Positions 7,304 through 13,238 of a stretch of DNA of 17,606 nt are shown here, in pieces. The notes under the pieces are model-generated. The model was not told the origin of the DNA and ran no database searches. It worked only from the letters and a program-made list of their open reading frames with translations. A program made the translations under genes and the position numbers. Source of the stretch: an uncultured Pseudomonas sp. (GTDB taxonomy: Bacteria; Pseudomonadota; Gammaproteobacteria; Pseudomonadales; Pseudomonadaceae); the NCBI RefSeq assembly GCF_946885885.1, contig NZ_CAMPHN010000090.1, positions 1-17,606 on the forward strand, in the 5' to 3' direction. Position 1 is the first letter of the stretch, and each line of letters begins with the position of its first letter.

Positions 7304-9603
7304 CAGCGTTGCTCACCGATAATCTGCCGCTGCTGGCCGGTGCGCCCAATGGCGTTAAAAAACTGCGTGAGCTAATTCTGGAACTGGCGGTGCGCGGGAA
7401 GTTGGTGGCGCAAGATCCCAGTGATGAGCCGGCCAGTGAGTTGCTTAAGCGGATTGCCGAGGAAAAGGCGCGCTTGGTGGTTGAGGGGAAGATCAAGAAG
7501 CAAAAAGACCTGACTGATGCACCTGAACCGGCAATTACATTCCCATTGCCGGTCGGATGGGCGGCAACCTCAATTGGTGAGGCAACGATTTGCCGTGATG
7601 GCGAACGAGTACCCGTTTCCCAAGCCGAACGAGACGGTCGGGACAAGGTTTTCGACTACTACGGAGCATCAGGTGTTATCGATAAGATCGACGGCTACCT
7701 GTTCGATAAACCACTGTTGTTAGTTGGGGAAGACGGCGCAAATCTTATAAATCGCAGTACGCCTATCGCATTCATGGCACGCGGTCGTTATTGGGTGAAT
7801 AACCATGCCCACGTGCTTGATGGCATAAGCGAGGAGTTACTTCTCTACATAGAGCTTTATTTCAACGCCATTGATCTAAAGCCATATGTGACCGGAACGG
7901 CTCAGCCGAAGATGAACCAGTCCAAAATGAATGGCATTCCGGTAGGTCTTCCACCTGCGGCCGAACAACACCGCATTGTCGCCAAAGTTGATGAACTGAT
8001 GGCTCTGTGCGACCGCCTGGAAGCCCAGCAGGCCGACGCCGAAAGCGCCCACGCCCAACTGGTACAAGCGCTGCTCGACAGCCTGATCCAGGCCAGCGAC
8101 GCCACCGATTTCGCCACCAACTGGCAACGCCTGGCCGAACACTTCCACACTCTGTTCACCACCGAACCCAGCATCGACGCCCTCAAGCAAACCCTGCTGC
8201 AACTGGCCGTGATGGGCAAACTGGTGCCACAAATCCCCAGCGATCAGCCGGCCAGTGAACTGCTCAAGCGAATTAACGAGGAAAAGGCTCGGCTGGTGGC
8301 CGAAGGTAAGCTCAAGAAGCAGAAGCCGCTGGCGGAGATCGCTGAGGTAGAAAAATCGTTTGAGTTACCGGAGAAATGGGAGTGGGTTCGCCTAGAGGAA
8401 ATTGCGCAAGTAGGTACGGGGGCAACCCCACTTAGAACAAACCCTAAGTATTTTGAGCCAGCAACGATTAACTGGGTGACTAGTGGCGAGACGTCACAAG
8501 ACCACATCCATGCGACAGAACAGAAAGTTTCGCCTCTTGCACTAACGGAAACAAATCTGACCGTTTACCCACCGCACACGTTGGTCATCGCCATGTACGG
8601 TCAAGGAAAAACACGAGGGCAGATTTCTGAGCTTTTGATTGATGCCTGCACAAATCAGGCGTGTGCTGCAATCCAAATGTTTGATCAGGACGAATCACAT
8701 AGGCGTTACGTGAAGTATTTCTTCGTTAAAAGCTATGACGACATTCGTTTGCTTGCAGCTGGTGGAGCACAGCCGAACCTAAATCTGGGGAAAATTAAAG
8801 AAACTGTTCTCCCGCTCCCCCCTGCTGCCGAACAACACCGCATCGTCGCCAAAGTCGATCAGCTCATGGCCCTCTGCGACCAACTGAAGACCCGCCTAAC
8901 CCAGGCCCGCCAACTGAACGAAAAACTGGCTAGCACCCTAGTCGAACATGCCCTTGCCGACGATGGACAGCAGGCATCCGTTACCACTGATCAAAAAGTC
9001 GCCCGCACCCTACTCGCCGCTGAAATCACTCACCAGTTGCATGGCCAACGCACCTTCGGCCAGCGCAAGCTGCAGAAAGTTATCTATCTGGCCGAGCATG
9101 CGGCCAGGCTCGACGCTGTACAGGGTAACTACTTGCGCGATGCAGCCGGGCCCCATGATCGCCAACTGATGAATCAGGTCGAGAACGAGCTATGCAACCG
9201 CCAGTGGTACGAGTGCATCGACCGCGAAACCTTTGGTCATGCCTACCGTCCGCTTGCCCAGGCAGGGCAACATCGGCAGGCGTATGCCAGCGCCTGGTCG
9301 ACTGCCGAGCGGGCCATCATTGAGCAGGTTATCGAGCTGATGCGGGACTGGGATACGGATCGCTGCGAAATGACCGTAACGCTCTACGCCGCCTGGAACG
9401 ACTTTATCCTCGAAGGCCGCCCGGTTACCGATGAGGCCATCGTCGACGAAGTCATGCACAGCTGGAACGACGCCAAGCTGCGCTTCGGCAAAGACGAATG
9501 GCTGGCAGTACTCGCCAGGATGAAAAAGCAGGAACTCCTGATACCCACCGGCTTTGGCCAACGCACCACGGGCGGCATGCTCAGCTTGCCCGGTTTCGAG
9601 TAG
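7300..9603 (+). CDS. hsdS: Type I specificity subunit HsdS with C-terminal Panacea/SocA-like extension
   Basis: 767 aa, longer than usual HsdS proteins (about 400-600 aa). The start overlaps the hsdM stop in ATGA. Layout: conserved helix region 22-69; target-recognition domain 1 about 85-216; conserved region PPAAEQHRIVAKVDELMALCD about 217-290; a second copy of the first helix region at 295-342; target-recognition domain 2 about 358-505; and a second PPAAEQHRIVAKVDQLMALCD at about 507-527, leading into a coiled region. The two recognition domains differ and read the two halves of the DNA site; their DNA is visibly more AT-rich than the conserved parts. Residues about 564-767 are an added domain, with FGQRKLQKVIYLAEH at 586-600, RDAAGPHDRQLM at 613-624 and a helical tail. 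This resembles the KLQKLLY...GP pattern of the Panacea (DUF4065/SocA) fold. The sequence is in frame throughout with no sign of decay. Confidence 0.95.
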   Translation: MTALLTDNLPLLAGAPNGVKKLRELILELAVRGKLVAQDPSDEPASELLKRIAEEKARLVVEGKIKKQKDLTDAPEPAITFPLPVGWAATSIGEATICRDGERVPVSQAERDGRDKVFDYYGASGVIDKIDGYLFDKPLLLVGEDGANLINRSTPIAFMARGRYWVNNHAHVLDGISEELLLYIELYFNAIDLKPYVTGTAQPKMNQSKMNGIPVGLPPAAEQHRIVAKVDELMALCDRLEAQQADAESAHAQLVQALLDSLIQASDATDFATNWQRLAEHFHTLFTTEPSIDALKQTLLQLAVMGKLVPQIPSDQPASELLKRINEEKARLVAEGKLKKQKPLAEIAEVEKSFELPEKWEWVRLEEIAQVGTGATPLRTNPKYFEPATINWVTSGETSQDHIHATEQKVSPLALTETNLTVYPPHTLVIAMYGQGKTRGQISELLIDACTNQACAAIQMFDQDESHRRYVKYFFVKSYDDIRLLAAGGAQPNLNLGKIKETVLPLPPAAEQHRIVAKVDQLMALCDQLKTRLTQARQLNEKLASTLVEHALADDGQQASVTTDQKVARTLLAAEITHQLHGQRTFGQRKLQKVIYLAEHAARLDAVQGNYLRDAAGPHDRQLMNQVENELCNRQWYECIDRETFGHAYRPLAQAGQHRQAYASAWSTAERAIIEQVIELMRDWDTDRCEMTVTLYAAWNDFILEGRPVTDEAIVDEVMHSWNDAKLRFGKDEWLAVLARMKKQELLIPTGFGQRTTGGMLSLPGFE
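7363..7506 (+). repeat. hsdS: hsdS internal repeat A, copy 1
   Basis: Encodes residues 22-69. The DNA and protein closely match copy 2 at 8182-8325; both contain PASELLKRI and EEKARLV followed by a KKQK end. It is the structural spacer helix before recognition domain 1. Confidence 0.85.
7948..8019 (+). repeat. hsdS: hsdS internal repeat B, copy 1
   Basis: Encodes residues 217-240 (PPAAEQHRIVAKVDELMALCD). Nearly identical at the DNA level to 8815-8886, with differences mostly at third codon positions. It follows recognition domain 1. Confidence 0.85.
8182..8325 (+). repeat. hsdS: hsdS internal repeat A, copy 2
   Basis: Encodes residues 295-342 and pairs with 7363-7506. It precedes recognition domain 2. 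Confidence 0.85.
8815..8886 (+). repeat. hsdS: hsdS internal repeat B, copy 2
   Basis: Encodes residues 506-529 and pairs with 7948-8019. It follows recognition domain 2 and leads into the unusual C-terminal extension. Confidence 0.85.
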
Positions 9604-9607
9604 TCAA

Positions 9608-9664
9608 ATGGCAATCAGGAGGGCGAGGAGAACACGGCAGATGCTCAAGGTCACTTTCAAATGA
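9608..9664 (+). CDS. Possible 18-codon leader ORF coupled to abiF
   Basis: An ATG at 9608 opens MAIRRARRTRQMLKVTFK. A second in-frame ATG at 9641 is preceded by purine-rich AGGAGGGCGAGGAG at about 15-25 nt. The TGA stop (9662-9664) overlaps the two candidate abiF starts (ATGATG, 9661-9666). abiF itself has only a weak ribosome site, so re-initiation after this peptide is a plausible way to couple its translation. The size allows chance occurrence. Confidence 0.25.
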   Translation: MAIRRARRTRQMLKVTFK

Positions 9665-10659
9665 TGCCCGGCTACCCAAAACCCTGGAAAAGCTACCAGG
9701 AACAACTCGACCAGCTCATCGCTCGTGGTATGGGTGTCACAGACAATGCCAGGGCCCTGGATTACCTGGAGCGCATCGGCTACTACCGGCTGAGTGGTTA
9801 CTGGTACCCATTCCGCGAACGCGTCGACCTCTGCCTGCTCGATCCACAGACCAATGCAAAGCCGAAAAAGGTCAAAGTTGAGCGGCTGCCGCTGGACGAA
9901 TTCAAACCTGGAACGACCTTTCAGAACGCCGTAGACCTTTATGTATTCGACAAGAAATTGCGACTGCTCGTCCTGGATGCGCTGGAGCGTATCGAAATTG
10001 CCCTGCGTGTCGACATTTCACATGGCCTGGGCAAGCACCATAAGTTCGCCTACCTGAAGCCGGAGCTGTTTCACGAAAGTTTCTCCAGCAAGCTGGATAG
10101 CAAGACAGGGCTGACCAAACATCATGGCTGGTTGAGCAAGCATGCAGCGCTTATCAACCGCTCAAACGAGGACTTCATCCGCCATAACAAAGAAAAATAC
10201 GGATTGCCTTTGGCCGTTTGGGTCGCATGCGAAGTGTGGGATTTCGGGACACTATCAACGCTTTTCAATGGCATGACCGAAGCAGACCAAGACGCCATTG
10301 CCCAGCAATATGGAGTCAGTAATGGCCGGATTTTCGCCACATGGCTGCACAGCCTGAACTACCTACGTAACGTCTGTGCCCATCACAGCCGGCTGTGGAA
10401 CAGAAACGTTGTTGTTTACCCCCGCCTACCCTCGACAGAAGAAACACCTGCACTGAGCCCTTTCCAGGAGACACGTCAGCGCAAGCCTTTCGTTCTGTTA
10501 GTAATCATTCTGCAACTGATGAAGGTCATCAACCCGGCTTCTAGCTGGGGACAACGGTTGAAAACGCTGATGGAGCAGGATTTCCCAGACCTGAGCCACC
10601 TGGACCTCGATCTAAAAGGTATGGGCGCTCAAGAAAACTGGCAGGCACTCGACTGGTAA
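9661..10659 (+). CDS. abiF: Abi_2-family abortive infection protein (AbiD/AbiF-like HEPN RNase)
   Basis: 332 aa. N-terminal Abi_2 signature: KPWKSYQEQLDQLIARGM (7-24), then ALDYLERIGYYRLSGYWYPFR (32-52). Central helices carry LERIEIALRVDISH (108-121). The HEPN RNase motif RNVCAH (Arg236 to His241, R-x4-H) sits in LRNVCAHHSRLWNR. In this family HEPN proteins cleave RNA and stop growth on phage infection. An origin of Cas13 from AbiF-type RNA-guarded toxins has been proposed in recent literature; this is from memory and was not checked. It follows hsdS by 57 nt on the same strand, so it probably shares its transcript. The start could be 9661 or 9664 (ATGATG). No truncation is visible. The symbol is family-level; AbiD is an alternative name. 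Confidence 0.9.
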   Translation: MMPGYPKPWKSYQEQLDQLIARGMGVTDNARALDYLERIGYYRLSGYWYPFRERVDLCLLDPQTNAKPKKVKVERLPLDEFKPGTTFQNAVDLYVFDKKLRLLVLDALERIEIALRVDISHGLGKHHKFAYLKPELFHESFSSKLDSKTGLTKHHGWLSKHAALINRSNEDFIRHNKEKYGLPLAVWVACEVWDFGTLSTLFNGMTEADQDAIAQQYGVSNGRIFATWLHSLNYLRNVCAHHSRLWNRNVVVYPRLPSTEETPALSPFQETRQRKPFVLLVIILQLMKVINPASSWGQRLKTLMEQDFPDLSHLDLDLKGMGAQENWQALDW

Positions 10660-10669
10660 ACAGCAGGCA

Positions 10670-10727
10670 ATAAAAAACCCCTGAGCAATCTCGGCACCGA
10701 AGCGCTTCAACCGACAGGGGTCGTGTT
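10670..10727 (-). ncRNA. Candidate small RNA convergent with abiF (possible AbiF-associated ncRNA)
   Basis: Predicted transcript of about 58 nt on the minus strand, from about 10727 (7-8 nt past a TATAAT box) to the T-run at 10677-10672. It folds into one long hairpin: a 7-bp base of ACCCCTG (10721-10715) with CAGGGGT (10683-10677), then UCGG with CCGA (U-A, C-G, G-C and G-C pairs), then UUGAA/UUCGG (with G-U pairs) closed by a GCGC loop, and a 7-nt bulge on the 3' side. There is no reading frame of note. The promoter, compact structure and own terminator are all visible in the sequence. A role as antitoxin or guide-like partner of the AbiF HEPN RNase is inference from position and from recollection that an abiF-associated structured RNA motif has been described. 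Identity with that motif is not established here. Confidence 0.6.
10672..10721 (-). terminator. Intrinsic terminator of the minus-strand small RNA
   Basis: CAGGGG (10715-10720) and CCCCTG (10678-10683) form the stem base. On the minus strand it is followed directly by six T (10677-10672). In the plus direction there is no T-run, so it is a poor terminator for abiF. Confidence 0.75.
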
Positions 10728-10734
10728 AGGCGTG

Positions 10735-10762
10735 ATTATAGGCAGATGCGAATTTCCGTCAA
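10735..10762 (-). promoter_or_regulatory. Near-consensus sigma70 promoter for the small RNA
   Basis: On the minus strand, TTGACG (10762-10757) and a perfect TATAAT (10740-10735) are separated by 16 nt. Five of six and six of six consensus bases make this the best promoter noticed in the window. It points left, towards the abiF 3' end. Confidence 0.8.
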
Positions 10763-10790
10763 TCGCCGCCGGGCATAGGATCCTGATTTT

Positions 10791-10814
10791 CCATGCCGAC
10801 GCTACGATGCATGG
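10791..10814. repeat. Inverted repeat abutting the right direct repeat
   Basis: CCATGC (10791-10796) and GCATGG (10809-10814) with a 12-nt spacer end exactly one base before the right direct repeat begins at 10815. There is no equivalent beside the left copy. It could be a recombination or protein-binding site, or chance. Confidence 0.35.
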
Positions 10815-10907
10815 CACATTTGCGGCACGCTCGACATGGAAAACGTTAACCAAGGACGATCCATATCAGTGGCATGCCCACATCAGATATTGAGGTTGAC
10901 CCCGACA
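10815..10907 (+). repeat. Right direct repeat bounding the RM/Abi island
   Basis: Positions 10815-10858 are identical over 44 nt to 3041-3084. Similarity continues imperfectly to about 10907 (ATATCA, CATGCCCA, ATCAGAT, GAGGTTG and CCGACAG blocks) with a 4-nt shortening. The DNA from 10908 to the hxlR-type stop at 10971 holds nothing recognisable. Confidence 0.9.
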
Positions 10908-10970
10908 GAACCTGGCGATGCTGGAAACCGTATCCGGCGCTATCGGGCGTGGTGGTGCGAGACCGGCTGC

Positions 10971-11351
10971 TCAGCTCATTGCCCTATCCGAATATTCTTT
11001 GCGCGCCTCGCAAATCGCCCGGTGGTGTTCGTCCGCCCAGACGATCAGGCCTTTCAGCGGAACGAGAAAGGAGCGGCCCAACGCCGTCAGCTCGTATTCC
11101 ACACGCGGCGGCACTTCCGGGTAGAGGGTGCGCAGGATGAAGCCGTCCTGTTCCAGACGGCGCAACGTTCGGGAAAGCATCTGTTTGGAGATATCGCCGA
11201 CTTCTCGCGAAAGCGCGTTGAAACGCAAGGTTCCACCTTCCAAGGTTGCCAGGATGAGCAAGCTCCATTGATCGCCAATGCGATCGAGAATGTCCCGGAT
11301 GGGACAGGGTTGCTCGAATGTGAACGGCTCGCGCGCAATCGTTTCGGACAT
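10971..11351 (-). CDS. HxlR-family winged-helix transcriptional regulator
   Basis: 126 aa. HxlR signature: CPIRDILDRIGDQWSLLIL (16-34, with the family's near-invariant Cys16), then LRFNALSREVGDISKQMLSRTLRRLEQDGFILR (42-74, recognition helix and start of the wing), then PPRVEYELTALGRSFLVPL (81-99). Such regulators bind DNA as dimers and often sense aldehydes, quinones or oxidants through the N-terminal cysteine. The start at 11351 has GAGGAA about 10 nt upstream. It is divergent from the oxidoreductase gene at 11478, and the shared 126-nt gap contains candidate operators, so it most likely represses or activates that operon and itself. The frame stays open upstream to 12122, but that part is antisense to the oxidoreductase. 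Confidence 0.93.
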   Translation of the reverse strand: MSETIAREPFTFEQPCPIRDILDRIGDQWSLLILATLEGGTLRFNALSREVGDISKQMLSRTLRRLEQDGFILRTLYPEVPPRVEYELTALGRSFLVPLKGLIVWADEHHRAICEARKEYSDRAMS

Positions 11352-11368
11352 GATCAGTGGGTTCCTCA

Positions 11369-11386
11369 GGTCACATGACAGTGACC
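11369..11386. promoter_or_regulatory. Candidate HxlR-type operator palindrome
   Basis: Perfect inverted repeat GGTCAC (11369-11374), N6, GTGACC (11381-11386), centred 26 nt before the regulator's start codon in the divergent intergenic region. Spacing and symmetry suit a winged-helix dimer. Confidence 0.5.
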
Positions 11387-11442
11387 AGGTCGCTTGAAGA
11401 TGACTTCTTGTGGACGTTGTGGGCGCATCATAGACTCGACAC

Positions 11443-11459
11443 GGTCTACATTCCAGACC
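11443..11459. promoter_or_regulatory. Second inverted repeat in the divergent promoter region
   Basis: GGTCT (11443-11447), 7 nt, AGACC (11455-11459), located 19 nt before the oxidoreductase ATG. Its half-site GGTC matches that of the 11369-11386 palindrome, so it may be a second, weaker site for the same regulator. Confidence 0.35.
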
Positions 11460-11477
11460 AGATAGGAATCCAGAACC

Positions 11478-12101
11478 ATGGCACCTCACATGACACACAT
11501 TGCACTCATCGGCGCGTCCGGCAATGCCGGCTCGCGCATTCTCAAGGAACTGTCCGACCGCGGGCACAAGGTAACGGCGATCGCGCGCCATCCGGAAAAA
11601 ATTGCGGCGTTGCCCGGCGTAATCGCGAAACAGGGCGATGTATCCGACAAGGATGGCTTGTCTGCCCTGCTGAAGGGGCACGACGCGGTGATCAGTTCGG
11701 TGCATTTCCTCGGCAGCGATCCGCACACCCTGGTCGAAACCGTGCGCGCTTCGGGCGTCAAACGCTATCTGGTCGTCGGCGGCGCGGGCAGCCTGGAGGT
11801 CGCGCCAGGGCAGCGCCTGGTCGATCAACCGAGCTTCCCGGCGCAATACAAGCAGGAGGCGCTGGCTGGCGCGGCATTCCTCGATTTGTTGAAGAGGGTC
11901 GAGGATCTGGACTGGACCTTCCTCTCGCCGTCCGCCCTGTTCGTTCCCGGCGAGCGCACCGGCACCTTCCGCCGCGGCGGCGACCAACTCCTGGCGAACG
12001 AGGACGGTAGCAGCATTTCCTTCGAGGACTTCGCCATCGCCATGGTGGACGAGATCGAGCAGCCCCGACATCTGCGGCAACGCTTCACGGTCGGATACTG
12101 A
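11478..12101 (+). CDS. NAD(P)-binding oxidoreductase, atypical SDR / NmrA-like
   Basis: 207 aa. N-terminal Rossmann fold with the dinucleotide-binding glycine motif GASGNAGS at 12-19 and the strand IALIG before it. Later come GDV (53-55), which contacts the adenine in this family, and VKRYLVVGGAGSL (94-106). It lacks an obvious YxxxK pair in the classical SDR position, typical of the atypical NAD(P)H-binding group that includes quinone reductases and NmrA-like sensors. The start at 11478 is chosen for AGGA 10 nt upstream; an in-frame ATG at 11490 has no ribosome site. It is the first gene of a small plus-strand operon divergent from the HxlR regulator. Likely substrates are quinones or other electrophiles, by analogy only. 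Confidence 0.9.
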   Translation: MAPHMTHIALIGASGNAGSRILKELSDRGHKVTAIARHPEKIAALPGVIAKQGDVSDKDGLSALLKGHDAVISSVHFLGSDPHTLVETVRASGVKRYLVVGGAGSLEVAPGQRLVDQPSFPAQYKQEALAGAAFLDLLKRVEDLDWTFLSPSALFVPGERTGTFRRGGDQLLANEDGSSISFEDFAIAMVDEIEQPRHLRQRFTVGY

Positions 12102-12123
12102 TCCGGCGTTGCAGCGAATCAAT

Positions 12124-12148
12124 GCCGGCCCGAACGAACTGGGCCGGC
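12124..12148 (+). other. GC-rich hairpin between operon genes
   Basis: GCCGGCCC (12124-12131) and GGGCCGGC (12141-12148) form an 8-bp perfect stem with a 9-nt loop between the oxidoreductase stop and the DsbA-like start. With no T-run, it is more likely an mRNA-stability or attenuation element than a full terminator. Confidence 0.5.
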
Positions 12149-12176
12149 CATCTCACTGACGAAAGATCACAATGGC

Positions 12177-12821
12177 ATGACTGATACCCTGAGTTTCACC
12201 TATCTTTTCGATCCCATGTGCGGCTGGTGCTACGGCGCATCGCCAACGCTGGAGGCGCTTAAGGAGCGCGGTGGTTGTCGCGTCGACTTGGTTCCGACCG
12301 GACTCTTCGCCGACGCGGGCGCATTCGCGATGAACGACGCCTTCGCGGCCCACGCCTGGGACGCCGACCAGCGCATCGCGCGGCTTTCCGGCCAGCCCTT
12401 CAGCGAGGCCTATCGCCGCAATGTGCTGGGCAGCCGCAAAACCCGCGTCGATTCGGGGCCGGCAACGCTTGCGCTGACGGCCGTTCGCCTGACGGCTCCC
12501 GAGCAGGAGCTCGAAGCCCTCGCGGCCATTCAGCGCAGTCGCTATGTGGATGGGCGCGACAACGGGGACCCGACGGTCATCGCGGATGTTCTCGAAGCCC
12601 TGACGTTGAAGGATGCAGCTCTACGTTTCAGCGCCCCAGATGCGATTCTGCTATCCGCCAATCGCGCCCGCATCGAGAGCGGCCGCGCCGCAATGCGCCA
12701 TTTCGGCGCGCGCGGCGTTCCGGCCCTGATTGCCGCTCAGGGTCAGAATCGCCGTCTGGTCGACGCCAATGCGCTCTTTGGCGGCATCGAAGCCCTGCTC
12801 GCGAGCCTTGCCGCCGTTTGA
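12177..12821 (+). CDS. DsbA/FrnE-like thiol-disulfide oxidoreductase family protein
   Basis: 214 aa with a thioredoxin-fold start: FTYLFDPMCGWCYG, where Cys15-Gly-Trp-Cys18 is the CxxC redox site. A helical insertion follows, and the cis-proline loop is GVPAL (Pro182). There is no signal peptide, so unlike classical DsbA it should act in the cytosol, as FrnE-type proteins do. ATG 12177 has a weak ribosome site (GAAAG at about 10 nt); a nearby ATG at 12173 is out of frame and stops at once. It lies 75 nt after the oxidoreductase, separated by a hairpin, and 28 nt before the next gene. Position under an HxlR regulator suggests a role in redox or electrophile stress; the substrate is unknown. 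Confidence 0.88.
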   Translation: MTDTLSFTYLFDPMCGWCYGASPTLEALKERGGCRVDLVPTGLFADAGAFAMNDAFAAHAWDADQRIARLSGQPFSEAYRRNVLGSRKTRVDSGPATLALTAVRLTAPEQELEALAAIQRSRYVDGRDNGDPTVIADVLEALTLKDAALRFSAPDAILLSANRARIESGRAAMRHFGARGVPALIAAQGQNRRLVDANALFGGIEALLASLAAV

Positions 12822-12849
12822 AATCATTACGAACAGAGGAGTCATTTCT

Positions 12850-13173
12850 ATGACCGATAACACGCTCCCCGCGATCGGCCACGTCTACCAAGCGGACTAT
12901 CGCGAACGGACTTACCGCGTCGCTTTCGACACTGACGGCAAGACCCTGCGCTGGGCTCAAGAGCCGGTTGCGGATTTCGACCGAGATTCTGTGACGGAAA
13001 CCTATACGCAAACGCCGATACGCCCCGGTGTGTTCATGGTGACCTGGCAGGAAGCCGATGGGATCACAGTGACGCATGTCGAGGACTTCGAAAACGGCAT
13101 CGTACATGCCGCCATCACGCTGCCAGATCATACGCTCCTAAACCTTAAGGGGACTTGGACACCTCTGTCCTGA
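12850..13173 (+). CDS. MoaF-like small calycin-fold protein
   Basis: 107 aa from the ATG at 12850, supported by GAGGAG about 9 nt upstream. The frame is open further left, but that part overlaps the DsbA-like gene. The protein is a run of beta-hairpin segments: GHVYQADYRERTYRVAF, LRWAQEPV, VTETYTQTPIRPGVFMVTWQEADGITVTHVEDF and IVHAAITLPDHTLLNLKGTW. This pattern resembles the MoaF / MoaF-related lipocalin-like family, some members of which are small ligand-binding proteins of unknown function. A direct role in molybdenum cofactor biosynthesis should not be assumed. It is last in the HxlR-linked operon, and no terminator with a T-run follows. Confidence 0.8.
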   Translation: MTDNTLPAIGHVYQADYRERTYRVAFDTDGKTLRWAQEPVADFDRDSVTETYTQTPIRPGVFMVTWQEADGITVTHVEDFENGIVHAAITLPDHTLLNLKGTWTPLS

Positions 13174-13238
13174 CTATCCCTTCAAGCCCGGGTTGGCGCT
13201 GAATAGCACCGCGTAACAGGGTGCCGTGGGTCGAAACA

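Noticed and set aside
10678..10720. CCCCTG...CAGGGG hairpin as the plus-strand terminator of abiF.
   Set aside because: In the plus direction it is followed by TCGTGTT with no T-run; the T-run and promoter both point to minus-strand transcription.
3041..10907. Reading the flanking repeats as a CRISPR or integron array.
   Set aside because: Only two copies, 7.8 kb apart, with ordinary genes between; no spacers, cas genes, attC folds or integrase.
10836..11378. Plus-strand frame starting MENVNQGRSIS inside the right direct repeat.
   Set aside because: It runs antisense through the HxlR gene; in the left repeat the same start ends after about 41 codons with a different sequence, so no conserved protein is implied.
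11352..12122. Upstream extension of the HxlR frame giving a 383-aa protein.
   Set aside because: The extra part is antisense to the oxidoreductase and has no similarity to HxlR proteins, which are about 100-150 aa; the start at 11351 fits.
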